A DNA stretch of 64,000 nt from Caprimulgus europaeus (taxonomy: Eukaryota; Chordata; Aves; Caprimulgiformes; Caprimulgidae), in assembly GCA_907165065.1 (NCBI GenBank), contig OU015523.1, positions 22,781,834-22,845,833 on the forward strand. The letters run 5' to 3'. Positions 37,371 to 50,400 of this stretch are shown here, one piece after another (positions within the stretch are counted from its first letter, which is position 1; every line of letters begins with the position of its first letter). Under the pieces are notes generated by a model, which was given only the letters and a program-made list of their open reading frames with translations, did no database searches and was not told the DNA's origin. Both the position numbers and the translations under genes were made by a program.

Positions 37371-38414
37371 TGTCATAGAGACATAGGCCTTAAATTTACT
37401 GAAGATAAAAAGAAAAAAATGGGAACACACTACACAAAGACTTTACATATCTTAATTGATACATCTACTATACTACACTAAAGGTCCAAAGAAATATAAA
37501 TAATGTTAATATAGTTTACTAATTTTTCAGGATTTGCTTAAACTATTGTGCTTGAATACTGTATTAATATTGTATTTCTACTAAGCATAGGTTTCCAGAT
37601 CCATTTTATATACTGAAGCACAGCTTTTATTTTATCCACTGTCATTAACAGTTGTTTCATTTTTCTTCAGGTGGCTGGATCAGGTAGATGTTCTTCAAGG
37701 AAAATGGGCATCATTCTTGCCCTGGGAAACAACAAACACTACCTAGCCAAAGGTTTTAAAGAATGTAGAGAGCTGGAAGGCTGAAGTAAAGAGCAGAATA
37801 CGAGCTATCAGACTTCACAGGTGACAAAGGAGCTTCCTGTGACCAGAAGGGACTACTAGCCAGGGACTGCTGTAATTCAAATTTCCAATTTAATTTGGAT
37901 AAAAGTAAATTTGGAAAGTAAAATGCTTACCCTTGATATGTGAAAAAAAAGAGGATTGTGCATCTCTTCCACAACCACTCTTGTTGCACTTTAAGTTTTC
38001 TTTATTCACATATTAGTTAACAATTTATTTTTTCCCTAAATCATGGTTTTCCTGATCTGAAAATCCTTTTGGTTGTCTGTAAAGAATTTTGATCATGTAA
38101 TGGACACTTCAAAGTTGTGAAGGATTCGAGTCTTTGTCTCACAATGAAATGCAAAAAATCCTACATATATTTAAATAATTTATACTCTTAACCTTTATAA
38201 AAATTAATTGAAAACTTCAGCATATTAGCATAAACTGTACTAATACTAACTTATGCTTTTGGAGTCTTGCTGGAACACTGCGTGACTTTATTATTTTCTC
38301 AAAACAGACAGTAGTTTACCTACACACACTCTCCTGCTCACAGATATCTGGGTATGGTTCTGGGAAACTTTCCTATGTAACATTACCAACAAAAGTATCT
38401 GAGGTAAAGGAGAC
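37371..38414. other. Gene-free stretch
   Basis: AT-rich DNA, nothing recognised. Confidence 0.55.
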
Positions 38415-38765
38415 GTTAAGTGTTTGGGGATGAAAAAAACAAGAAGTCTGTCAAGTTGTTAATGCCCACTGAAGGAGAAGGTGAGATACATCAGTCTGCA
38501 AAAGTGAAAGCCATCCAACTAGCATTAGAGGTTGCTAAAAGAGAAAAGTACCCAGTACTCTATCTCTATCTGTGTCCTGGATGGTGGTTAATGCCCTGTG
38601 AGGTTGGCTACAGCAGTAGAAATTCAATTGGCAGCACAGGGATAAACCCATCTGGGCTGCTGCATTGTGGTAGGACATCTCTACATGGGTAGAAAACATC
38701 TTTCTAAAGGTATGTAAAGTGGTTGCATCTTTCCTTAGGTATCTTGACATTTTGTGGGCCCATCG
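38415..38765 (+). mobile_element. ERVL-type pol scrap (RNase H region)
   Basis: Plus-strand remnant with an AKVKAIQLALEVAKREKYPV segment. It corresponds to the RNase H stretch AEVKAIQLALDTAEREKWPM in the pol fossil at 1650-3840, and similarity continues for about 200 bp. It is short, broken in several places and has no reverse transcriptase or integrase next to it. About 150 bp downstream an LTR begins, so it may be the 3' remnant of an ERVL element with the region between lost. Confidence 0.75.
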
Positions 38766-38916
38766 AGCTACAAGTAGTTCATCCAGTACGGGTCCACCTG
38801 AGCTACTTGAATTTTTCAGCCTTGTCTACATCTTCATTGTGGGATGGTGAGAAGATATAGAAATGTATTAAACTATGTGTGACCTGAGCATGACACAAAT
38901 GGCATGGAAGAAGGGG

Positions 38917-39513
38917 TGGAGATAGCATTGGCTCTTGCTAGGATAAAGTTAACTTTCCCCATAGCAACCCTCATAGCACTGGTCTTGGTACTTGTAGCTG
39001 AAAACGTGCTGATAACACACCAGCATTTTGGCTTATGCTGAGCAGTGCTCCCACTGCATCAAGGCCATCTCTTCAAACCGTGCCCCCTTCAACCTGAAAA
39101 AGCCTGTAGGCTGGGGCTGGGAGAGAGCTTGGGAGGGGACATAACCAGGACAGTTTACTCAAGCTAAACAAAGAGCTGTTCCATACCATATGAAATCTGC
39201 TCATCAATGAAAGGGAAAGGAGGAGTGGAGGGGGCATTCATTACTAAGGTTTTTATCTTCTGGGGCAACTGCTATGCATGCTGAGGCCCTACTTCCCAGG
39301 CAGTGACTATGTACCTCTTGTTGATGGGAGAGAATAATTTTTTTTGTTTTCCTTTGCTTCTGCACTTGGCCTTTGCTTTTCTTTATTAAACTGCTTTAAT
39401 TTAATCCCATGAGTTCTTTTTAATATTATTTTCTTCCCCCTATCCTGCTGAGGAAGACAGAGATAGAATGGTTGTGTGGGCACCTGGCAGCCAGCCAAAG
39501 TCAATCCACCACA
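38917..39513 (+). mobile_element. LTR with family III-like start and family II-like end
   Basis: The 5' part (TTGGCTCTTGCTAGGATAAA, GTGCTGATAACACACCAGCA, CCAGGACAGTTTACTCAAGC, TTCCATACCATATGAAAT) reads like family III LTRs. The last 120 bp (CCCATGAGTTCTTTTTAATA, CTATCCTGCTGAGGAAGACA, CACCTGGCAGCCAGCCAAAG, CAATCCACCACA) read like family II. It may be a separate subfamily or a mosaic. The right end, ACA at 39513, is firm; the left end is uncertain within about 15 bp. No target-site repeat was found. It lies between a pol scrap and a leader-like segment. Confidence 0.7.
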
Positions 39514-39538
39514 ACAGCAATACTGTCCCCATCTTTCC

Positions 39539-39656
39539 ATTGTGTGTGGGGGCAGAAGGGCAGAATAACCTACATATGGCCATATTGCACCCCCCCATTG
39601 TGTGCAGGAGCAGGGGCCATAACATCCCATATAAGGCCATACTGCTCCACCTCTCC
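39539..39656. repeat. Imperfect two-copy ~59-bp tandem repeat
   Basis: Two units, at about 39539-39597 and 39598-39656, share ATTGTGTG, GG.GCAG, ATA..GGCCATA and a pyrimidine-rich end. They directly follow the LTR at 38917-39513 and may belong to its leader. Confidence 0.7.
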
Positions 39657-39666
39657 ATCTGTCAAG

Positions 39667-39795
39667 ATGAGTGTTCAAGAAATTTTAGATAATGACCTGG
39701 AAAATAATTTAAATGATCTTCATTATTATCTTTCCAGTCTCTTGCCTATTTTGGAGGAAGATGAAGAGGATCTAGATGTGGATGTAGGGGGCTAA
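39667..39795 (+). other. Short acidic reading frame after the LTR
   Basis: A 42-codon frame from ATG at 39667 to TAA at 39793-39795 begins MSVQEILDNDLEN. It ends in a strongly acidic stretch (EEDEEDLDVDVGG). I do not recognise it. Its place 3' of an LTR and a repeated leader-like segment would suit the start of a retroelement gag, but there is no homology evidence. It could equally be chance. Confidence 0.25.
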
Positions 39796-42700
39796 AAAGC
39801 ACAGAAATTATGGATTGTAATGGCTTTCAGGAGGGCAACTCTGCTATGACAGAGAACCACTGCTGTTGGCAGCAATGGGAACCCTCCTGTCAGGGCTGGT
39901 TGCTGTGCATGTTCTTGTCATGGGGAGCAGAGAGAAGCTAAAGAGCGAGTGGCTCTGCCCAAGGGACTGTCTGCACTCACATCGATCACGTGCCAGGAAA
40001 GGATATTTGCAGGGCACCTCACACCCACTGCTGCCTCAGCACTCGCAGCCTGGAAGTGAGCTGAATGAACGGGCTGGGCTTAGCCAGGGCTTTCCAGGGT
40101 GTTGCAGCATCTCTTTCCCAGCCTGAGCCATCCCCGCAGGTCTCTCAGCTCAGAGATACCTCTGCTGGCTTCCTGCAAGTGCTGCCTATTAAAGCACTTT
40201 GGAGAGCAAAGCCTGATGCCTGCACGTGTGACTGCTAATGGAGCATACCTCATAAAGCACAGATGAACTGTTAACAGATTTCATCCTTGCAGTAAATTTA
40301 GGGGAAGATGTTAAGAAAGTCAAGGAGGTGACAGCAGCCCAGGTAAAAGTCACTAGTTGGCTTCGGCAATGAATCAGCTGAAAGTGATTGGCCTGGTTTG
40401 GTGACTTACAGCAAGCAACTCAGTCAGAAAGCAGGTAATAGTGAACACAATAGCTTCTTGGGTAGAACATACTTACCCAAAGGTTTGGTGTAGGAGTCTG
40501 AACTCATGATGAAACTGTGACATATAAGTACTGTACTGTAAATCCAGATCCACACATGCCAAAGAGTTGGAAGTGAGTGTAATTTTGCACTGGCTCACCA
40601 CTGGACTGTGAGAGCCTGTTTGTGTTCTGAATACTGTGTGAGAGTGTCATAGATCAGAAACCTTGCAACAGAAACTGCAATCTCCCTGCTGTGCATATCA
40701 AGCTTAATAATTTTCAAATTTAATATCGCTGAGTGGTGTGGTTCTGTTCTTGAGACTCCCCATCTCTGAATTCCCCTGTGATAGCTATAAACTCCAAAAT
40801 ATTGTAGTATTTTTCCAGTACTTTATTGGTAATGATATTTTGCCAATCTATTTTCTAAAAATGTCTGGTACTTCATATAATGCTCTGCAGGCTTCAATAA
40901 TCTTAATGGAATAATGTAGCATCCCAGTATGATATTCTTTACAAGTATTCTCAGAAACCATGTATTTCCTTAAACACTCCATCTGCTCTGTATGCATTTT
41001 TTTGTGGTGCTTCTTTACACTTCAGCTGATTTCATTAGCATTCTCTGCTATAATAGTAAGTTTTGGCACAAAGTGTTTTAATTCTTTCATTGGATTTACT
41101 CATCTTCTGTTTTTTCCTAGTAATGAGTAATTGGTATCAAACCATTTGAGTCTTAGCTTCACAGTTCAGTTCCTGAAGTGCATTATGACTTCTGATGTAG
41201 GGGTAAGGAAGAGTTGTTTTGTTTTCATTTATTTTGCCTTTTTTTAATAAAGATGTATCCTTGCTAATTTTTTTTAGAAGCTGAAAATTAGTTGAGAACC
41301 AATCTGAAATTTGAAAATTAAGCAGGTTTGTATACATGGAAGTAAACATACAGGTTTATAGCATGTTGATTTCTGGTGCCTACTCTTGCTATAGACATTA
41401 TAGTTCAAAACCATTGAGCATTTTATACTAAAAATTTGACAAAAAAAGCCTTAAGTTATTTCAGTTCATACAGTTTGACATTAGATCCATACTAGAACTT
41501 TGATAAAGAATAAACTTTGTATTACATGATATAGCTGAAAGCAGATTGTTTATTAGGACTAAAATTTAACTTTTTGTTGATATATAAAACTAAGGTAAAT
41601 TTCACACATTTTGCGAATAAACTTTGAATTGATACATGGGTCATCTCAGTTACTTGTATGTGGACCAATAAGGATCATTCCTTATGGTTGGTTTGAGTTG
41701 AAGCCCATAGGGATTCCTTTAAGGCATTCGCTTAGCCTTTGTTCATATTATTTCCCAAATATTTTTGCATAATGGTCTCATCTGGGTTTATAAATTGGAT
41801 GTTTGGTGTTTTGCCATGTTATCAACCATCTGATAAGTAACTGACGAGTTCAAACTGAACTTGTAATAATGCAACCTCTCAAGCTAAGAGGTCACATTTT
41901 CTTCTACCATGTCCCAGAATATTTTGAATCTAGAAATTTACCTTTATTTGAGCAGAAACTTAGGAAATGGACTTATTAAAATAAATAAAATTATTAATTA
42001 AAATTAATATAAATCAAAGAGAGTATAAACAAATCTTTGCTACACACTATTTCTTTCCCCCAGTCTTCCTCTGTTAGCAGTGATTTTCCGTGTTGAAGAA
42101 ACCTTCAAAGATAGTAAATGTCTTTTTCTGTTTCTGACTAAAGCTTCAGATACGTGTCTGCTTTCTGCTATCATGTCCATTGTCAGGCAAGTATTCTGTT
42201 TCTTCTCTTTAACTATATATACAGAGTGCAGTTTGGCACTTTTTTCAAAAGAAGTTATTTTTTTCCCCCACTTTTACATTATCCCTGATGCCTGCTGGAG
42301 TTTTTTTCTATTAATTTTATAGAACATGATGGTTTATGTTTTAAATCAAGATCAATATTTAATAGTACAAGCCAATTAAGCTCTGAAAAATAATGGATTA
42401 ATTTCCCATAACTAGCTCCATGACCAGAAGAAAATGATCCCGTAATTTAAAATCATTCCAGATTTATGGTAAAAAAATAAATTAATTATGTAAGAAGACT
42501 TCTGCTTTGCCTGTTGAGAATTGATATTTGAGTTCCTGTGTAATAACTCTGATTTTTTTTTTTTTTAATTTAATAGTAAATTTTAATTTCTTTGGTCAAA
42601 TAAATTTAATTTCTTTTTCTTTTAATTTTTTTCTACACTTTTTTGTCTCTTGTACTCACAATCTGCAGAGAAAGACTCAGAGCTCTTTCTATAATTATTT

Positions 42701-43269
42701 ACAAACAGGACAACCTGAGGTTTAGGAAAAATCCATTCAGTTATTACACTGCCCTGTTTAGGACTTTAATGGATTGTATAACAGTATATCTTGATAGATA
42801 AAGTTAAGGCTGTTCAGTGGTTGATGATCTTAATTGTAAGATCTTTTTTTCTTAAGAATTTAACATAAGTCACTTTCAGAATTCTATTGTGATGTATTTT
42901 GTTGTTTGTTTATGCACAACAATTTTATTTAGCCCCATGCTGTGCTTTGAGGATATTTCTGTTTCAGGAATGCTTACCATAGATTACATAAAAGTAATTC
43001 ACGTGGTTTTACTATCTCTTTTAATTGAGCAATAGTTTGTTTGTATTATATCTATTCATACATTCCCTACCTCTCTTTCAAGTTAAAGCAGAAGAAAATT
43101 GAGCTGTATGCATCTCTCATCAAAACAGTACCCTTTCTGAACTGTAATCGTTAGTGTCATATTAGCAAGAGATTTAGCTTAGCATGCTTTCCATCTAATT
43201 ATGCAATTGTAATCTTTTTTGCTGACTTCACAAAGTGATGTGGAGCTTGCAAATTACAGTGCTACTGTA
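39796..43269. other. Gene-free stretch with a GC-richer head
   Basis: The part at 39796-40260 is GC-richer and ends with an ATTAAA-type signal (about 40189-40194); it may be more retroelement-derived DNA. The rest, 40260-43269, is AT-rich with T tracts and nothing recognised. Confidence 0.5.
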
Positions 43270-43492
43270 GAATCATAGAATTGTTTCAGTTGAGAAAGAT
43301 CTTTAAGATCACAAAGTCTAATCGTAAACCGAACACTGCCAAGTCCACTTCTAAGCGCCACATCAACACTTCTAAATACCTCCAGGTATGGGTGACAACC
43401 ACATCTCTGAACAGCCAATTCCAATGCTTGATGAATCTTTTAGTGAATAAATTTTTCCTAATACCCAATTTAAACCTCGCCTGGCACAACAC
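43270..43492 (-). mobile_element. CR1 LINE 3' end fragment
   Basis: Antisense CR1 tail. It starts with the octamer-type end (GAATCATAGAATTG), then a GATCTTTAAGATCACAAAGTC motif split at 43300-43320, TCTAAGCGCCACATCAAC, AAATACCTCCAGGTATGG, CCAATTCCAATGCTTGATGA and AATTTTTCCTAATACCCAA. It is about 220 bp, heavily 5'-truncated. In coding sense it ends inside the ORF2 C-terminus. Confidence 0.88.
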
Positions 43493-45675
43493 TGACTAAT
43501 ATCTAGTTTAACACATTTAAGAAAGGAAATAAATAGAACTATTGGATCTTTTAACACTTTAAAGTCCTTTCCTTAAATATTTTTGCTGAACAATGCGACT
43601 GTGTCACAGAGCTGAACAGATCCCATTCAACACCAGTATTACTGCATGAGGGCTCTAAGCAAATCCCACCTCCTGGAGGTCTGGCTGCCTATGATCAGGC
43701 CAATTTAGCATTAGTACAACAGGTGGCCTTATAAGAAAGAGCTAGAAAAAGCCTGAGCAAAGGAAATCCTTCCTTCCCTCCTTAGGTCCCATTAGGCTGA
43801 TGCTCTTGCTCTCAGTCCATACGACTACCATTTCCTTGCAGAGGATCCTGCTCCCCAACGCCTAGTGCTGAATAACCATGTGGTGGCACTGTTGATTAAA
43901 TTTGAATTCTGACAACAGAGCCAGAGCTCTGTATAAAAGCTGCTGCACTCATGTTCCGTGTGTATGAATCTGCCTGCTACCATTTATTTGGAGATAATGA
44001 GGGGGCCCAAGTGCAGAAGCAGATGTTGACAGTTAGTTCAGAAACAGGTTCAGAGACAGAAAAAACAGCAATGAAATAAATGTAGTCCAGACCAATTTAG
44101 TTGTCCAGAATGCCACTCTCTTATGAAGTGTACACAGTATGATGTTGCCACTGATTATTTTAATTGTCTTTTTCTCCTTTAGAACTAGATCTTATAGCAA
44201 GTAATATAACATCTGTCTTCAAAATACATTAATTTAGTTTTGAATGGAGATCAACAATATAACACCCTTAGCAGAGAGGTATGGTCATCATTTAACACAA
44301 TAAGAATATAATGTAGCTTAATGGGAGAAATACATTTGGTATCCTACTATTTTAGGATGCCTCAAATATTTTTCCTATTACTGTTTCACCATTTTAATTA
44401 CTACTCAGATTTGCCATGTGCCTGGTTTATGTTTAAAGCTAGCTATTTCAGGGACACTACAAAGAAATCTGAAACACATTCACAACTTGCTGAATAAATG
44501 ATTGAATCTGAGCCCATGAGATGATGGGCTTTAGGAGAGATGAGTGAGTAATAGCAATGCAGCCATCTGGCTGATGGTGGAAGCTTCAAGAGTCTCTATG
44601 GGTTCGCACGACTTGTATCTATTCTTTATAGCAATAAAAGGTAACATCAAAATCAGTTTGCATAGTCTGTCTTTTCAGTGTACTGTTTTGCTATATATTT
44701 GTGAGATAAAACATGGAAGAATTCTCATAAAACGGTCAGAGGAGGCAAAGCTAGAAATTTATGTGTAAACACAGCATGGAGTGAAATTACCAAAGAATTG
44801 CTATGCCTGCAGCCAGAAATCTTTGTATTGGATGAGTAAAAACTATAATCCTCATGTCCATTTGTCTTCTGACAAATCAAATGACTCTCTATGAGACATT
44901 TGGTATATTGCTGCAGATGCAGATTTTTTTTTAATTTATTTTTTTTTAGATTTTAAAATCATGGTAACATATTTTAAATGCAATTATATTAAGCCAATAA
45001 TATTTCTATGAATTTTACTTGCTGTATTATTGTTTTCTGTATTTATATTTATATACATCAGAATTTAGATTTTCCATAAAATTGCAAATTCAAATAACAT
45101 GCTTATGTTAGAGAGATCTGACAGTACAATTAATAACAGATGAAGTTACAGCTTGACATTATAATTAAGTTTATATCAGATACTGTGCACATATAAAACC
45201 ACAATTACTAACCCTTTATATTTTGTGTTCACTGTTAGTAGCAGAGCTATTTCTCCTGTAACTTCTCTTTGTTGTATACTTTATCCCTCATTCTGATGCC
45301 AAATCAGTGTTATTCCATTTGTCGCTCTGGTATTGTTTCCAGTTTATGTTAACATAACATGAGCTGACTTACCCTATTTATCATTGTAGAACAATGGGCA
45401 GCTAATTTATTAGCAGGTCAAGACAGAATACCCAAAACAAACTAATTTCTAGGAACTGTAAAACCTTTACATTCTTTTACATGTCATTTGATTCCCCTAA
45501 AGAAGGTTAACTTATGTTCCCATTAATAGGTTTATGATTGTGAGAGGATTTAAAATCCTTTAAGCACATAAGGCCACATACAGTTAAGCAATTCAAGTAC
45601 TTATCACATGCAGAATTAACTTGATATATGCTAGTTGAAAAGTGGTATACAAACCAATTTACATCTCAAATCAAT
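43493..45675. other. Gene-free stretch with one GC-richer island
   Basis: Mostly AT-rich. The part at 43600-44060 is GC-richer and contains TATAAAAG at 43932-43939, but I could not assign it to a repeat or a gene. Confidence 0.5.
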
Positions 45676-46260
45676 TTGTAGCCTAAACCAGTACAATTCA
45701 TAGCCCAGTAAATATGGTATTGCCACTGCTGTGAGCAGGCATCAGGTTGTTGCAGGTCCTGGAGGTTGCTGGGCTGCCCTTGGCCAGAGCAGGGCTGAGC
45801 TGGGTTAACCAACCACCCCATGACCAAGTGCTGGTTGCTCAGCCTGTCTGAGCTCCAGCTCTGGGAATGCTGCAGGGGAAAGGGCTGACAGCACCAGGCA
45901 GTCCCTGATGGAAAAATGGTCGTGGGGTTATTGGGGGGCTGAGAGGAACATTTCAATCCTTCCCTGGGAGCAGGCAGAGGGCAACAGGTGGGGATGGGAA
46001 AATGTATAAAAAGGAATCCAGGAGTACTCCTAGGACTGAGAAGAAAGGGAGGCCACCACCAGCATCAGCTCCTTCTGGTGAAGATCTCAGGGTGCTGGTA
46101 ACTTGTCTCTATCCTCTCTTGCCTCCTTTCTTCTTGAGGAGAATTTCAGTGTTTATTATAAGATCCAGAGTGATACTGAAAGAGTGACCCTAACATTAAG
46201 GATAGACAGCAGGATGGGGGCTGTTTTTTTGTACAACATTTTAAGATGTATTATTAATGA
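45676..46260 (+). other. GC-richer island with TATAAAAA box, unclassified
   Basis: This is an island of higher GC. It contains GTATAAAAAGG near 46004-46014, a C/T-rich stretch downstream, and sharp AT-rich edges. The layout is that of an LTR or a small promoter on the plus strand, but no poly(A) signal, terminal repeats or known family could be established. Confidence 0.3.
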
Positions 46261-47408
46261 GGTTTTTTTGTATTCCAATAATTTAGATTATTAAAGTAGT
46301 AACCTATTATTTGTGTTAGCAATATATTCTTACTTCTGTATCCCTGATCTGTTACCTTTTGGCTGTAACAGAACTTTAATATAATAAGTTGAACTAAAAT
46401 TAGAAATTTACTGCAAATATAATGATTAATTAATTTCTTCTGTCAAGACAGAGTGCTGTAAACTTCTGATATGCAACCATCTCCCTGAGACGATGGTATC
46501 TGTCTGGTGAAATTTCAAGATTAACTATTTTCACAGGCCACACTGAAGAACTTACTTGCCCATACTCCAAGTACTCCCATAGGTCCTTAAAAGTAACACC
46601 ACAAAATTTTTTCCCAATAAATTTTAATTTCCATTAGGATTTCAGTAGAAGTGTACAGGTGATACCTAATGACCAGGTCCTATAAAACACATAACATGGC
46701 CATGAATTCAAAATACAGGTCTCATTATTTAACAAGCAGGCTATGTATCTCTGCAGGCACTTGTGATGTCTTTCAGACCTCATGCAAAAAAAAAATTACT
46801 TCCCTCATGGTAGGTTATCTGCAACAGGAAGGAACTGGAAAGAGCCTCCTTCTTAGACTTCTAGACTGTTGAGCAACATATGGATTGTTTGGGAGGAGGC
46901 AATTTCAGATAGAGGGTTTCTCATTGGCCCACATGTACATGTGGCTTGCCACACAGATCACCAGAGACAGAAAACTCCAGCGCTCAGTACAAACACAGAC
47001 TGCACCAATGGCCTCACCCTGTTCCTCCCTCTGTCTGATTAGAATGAAGTTCTATTAGTGAGAAATATATCTGTTTATGCAATATTGATCCCTCCAGTAG
47101 CTGAACTTAGACATGTGGTCCATCCAGTTGCTGGCCCCTGGATCTTTACTCTCCCCCCATAGATGCCACCAGAACACACAAGTCCCCAGGGTCTCTAGCT
47201 CTACTCCAGCTGCTGGTGCAGATGCTAATACACCAACACACATAGACACTGCACTGATCAAGCACAGGGCACAGCCAGAAAAGCAATTAACCAACATTGC
47301 ATTTGCTCACATCCTGTTCCTTTTATCACCTAATCCATTTTTCCATGCTTGTTCCTCCCTGAGTTATCTTGATCCCTCCTTTTCCCTGCCTTTGGTTCTT
47401 CCACTAGA
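46261..47408. other. Unclassified stretch, no gene seen
   Basis: The part at 46640-47400 is less AT-rich than the surroundings and could be an old interspersed repeat. It has no coding frame or boundary I can defend. Confidence 0.4.
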
Positions 47409-47470
47409 CACAGAATTGTAGAGTGGTTTGGGTTGGAAAGGACCTTTAAGGATCATCTATTCCAACAACT
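47409..47470 (-). mobile_element. CR1 LINE 3' terminal scrap
   Basis: About 60 bp of antisense CR1 end: CACAGAATTGTAGAGTGG, then GGTTGGAAAGGACCTTTAAG and GATCATCTATTCCAAC. Only the 3' UTR end is present. Confidence 0.8.
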
Positions 47471-50400
47471 TTGCTGTGGGTTTTTCCAGCACAACAGAAA
47501 CAGAAGTGCTTAGTCTAAGTGACCATTGTTATACAATCTTATTCAGAACAACATTGTTTTCTACAGTGTAAGGCAAGGCTGATTCCCTAGAATATTTCCA
47601 AGCAAAAGATGAAACAAAAGAACCTACATTAAGCATTGATGAGGCTGTTGTTAATGCCTGTCTTCAGGTATGAATTTAAGTTTCCAAATATATACTACTC
47701 CTTATACTTTGTATAAACCAGGTAAACAAAAATAATTTGTTACTTTCAGAGAGTTTTATTATTTTGTCTGGGTTTTTTTTTTTTTTGTTTTGCTTTGCTT
47801 GTATTTTTTTAAGGCTTGAAAAGTCTATTTCCAAACTGCAAATTAATTTCTCATTTAATTAGATATGTAATTAAACACCAGTATTATTACTTTGATTTGC
47901 TCATTTTTTAATTGTCTTCCCAGACTTACAGTTAGAAACATGTAGCATCTGTAAAGCAATATAAGAAACAGGAGTAAAAAAGAGAGGCTGGAGGTTAGAC
48001 CAGCTGTTTTGTGGTTTGCTTTCTTGGATAAACTATACACTGAAATGACAGAACGGTCTTTTTAAATGACCATGATAAAACACAGCAAATATATGTCTAT
48101 GATCTTTACTGAGAAGTTAAAAATGCAGTCTAAATTAAATTCTGAGAGCAGCAATAGAAGGCTGGAGAGGCACGGTTTATAGAGAAAAATAACCATTAAA
48201 AAATGTAACTGTTTAACTCAGAATGAGGTTGCAAGAAAGAGAAAATTTAAATATTGTGAGGTAGCCATTTACTTATGAACCTAATGGAGAACTTCAGTGA
48301 GTATTTTACAACAACATTTGAAGAAAATAATAGATGTAGGAAAATGAAATAATTCATGACAGACCTCAGCGCTTTTAAGTTATGATCATAACTCCTGTCA
48401 TCCTGACTGACATATCAGTATCGCAGGAAACACAGTGCTTGATAACCACCATACAGTTTGGGAAAGAGCAAAGAATGTTTTTCTTTAATTGCTGTTCACA
48501 GGTTAGCATTTGGCAAGAAAGAATTTGATGACAGAAATTGACTGAACCATTTCAGCTTACTATCAAAAGAACCCCAAAAGTTCCTGCCTCTGTCAAGCTT
48601 CATAGATATTTTCCTTTTCTCATAAACATAATCCTCAAATGTCTTCCTCCCATAGTTATTCCCAAATATTATCCAAATATTCATGGTCCTTCTCCCAGCT
48701 AGATGCTGTACCATTTGTGAGGTCTACATGTGGTTCAGCACAGTCATATGCTCCACCCAGTTGCATGTGTAGTTTCTATTACCTACTGCCTAAACTGGAC
48801 AGTGTGTTCTTGTGTTAAAACAATGTACAATCACAATAAATTGATGAATAGATTAGTAAGTTTGAACCTGACCATGTTATTTTCACCCAGTTTAACATTT
48901 CTTATTTAGCCTGTCTTCTCAGAAGTTGTACTGTTTTTTTTTCCTATTTGATTTCCTCTTCTTTTAAATAAAATACATTTTTTCATCTCGATAGACATGC
49001 ACCCAATAACATCCAGTGATCTATGGCAGCACAAGTTTGCTCCTGTAACTTAACTGTCTTTTGATAATTTTTCATCATTACTTTTCTTATTTATTTATTT
49101 TTATTGTCTATGATTAAAAAATTATAACCATATCTTTTGTTGGATTTCATATAATGGCTTAGGTTTTTTTATGGATGCTTATTTTGAAGATCCTTCTCTT
49201 TCCATGTTTTTTCCTTATAGTGTACTACTCTAGTGTAAATGAGTCTCATCTTTACTTTTCTATGTTTTGTTTAAATTTTCAGTCCACAATGGGAGTCTTT
49301 CCCTTAGTTTCAATCAGCTTTGGATTGAATAGTAATACTGACAGGTATTTTAATCAACCTATTCCAACTTTAAAGACTTTTCCATGTAATGTTCTAAAAG
49401 TATGCAGAAAAAGAAAAGAACAAAACTGACAGAGTGATGATGCTGAAATACAAGCTCAACCAAGTAAGTCATAATTGAATGCATGACAGTTTCTTTAAAA
49501 TTATATCTCTGACATGTCAAATCAATAAAAAAATGACATAGGGTGGAAAATAACAACCAGAAACTGTAAATATTTTTACTACTCAAGATATGAATCTTTG
49601 CAGAAAACTAAGGGAATCTGCTGGAAGGTTCTTTCACAAATCATTGTTTTATCTCAGCACTATTATCTCTCCTGCATTTTGCTTATTTGATCAAGACAAG
49701 ATATTCTGTGTACGCAATCAATATTAATAAGATTATATGAGTTTATTTCTACTCCAGTAGTAAATATACCTTTATAGTCTTATGTACTTTAAGTGAGAAT
49801 TTCTGCAGGTAAGTTGTACTCTGTATTGATCACGCACACATATATATATGCATATACACATACACAAATACTGGTTTCCATTTTTTCTTTTAGCTATGCA
49901 AGAAACAATATAAGTATTTATAATACTTATAGAAGCTGGAAATACAATGGAATGATAAAATAGCTGCGAAGAAGTGGGGTGCTTTTTCTGTCTAATAATC
50001 CTGTGAGTGAACCTTGGTCATTCAACAAAGTTACACAGTACAGTTCTCATTCTCTAGATGCTTATTAGATAACTTGCCATTGGACTCACTTCTGTTGTGC
50101 TTTCTACTGTAAATATGTCAGAACAGACAGTTCGTTTTCTTCTTATTGACCCTCTTTTTAACTTTTATTGTATTATATCCTTTGGTGATAGCAATTTGTA
50201 TAATCTAAGACTCTTATTTATTTTCCTCTTTTGTACATGCATACAAAGAAAAGCAAACCTTTTGTGTTCGTGTTCTAATGTCAATATATTTGCTGTAATG
50301 TTTTACTACACTGTTTGAGTTCCTCGTCAAAACTGAAGTTCTTGAATTTTTCATTGAACATAAAGTGTTTTTTTTGTTTCTTTTCTATCCTCTAGCTTGG

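Noticed and set aside
39307-39678. A minus-strand frame with internally repeated residues
   Set aside because: The amino-acid repeat reflects the ~59-bp DNA duplication and the LTR end on the opposite strand, not a protein.
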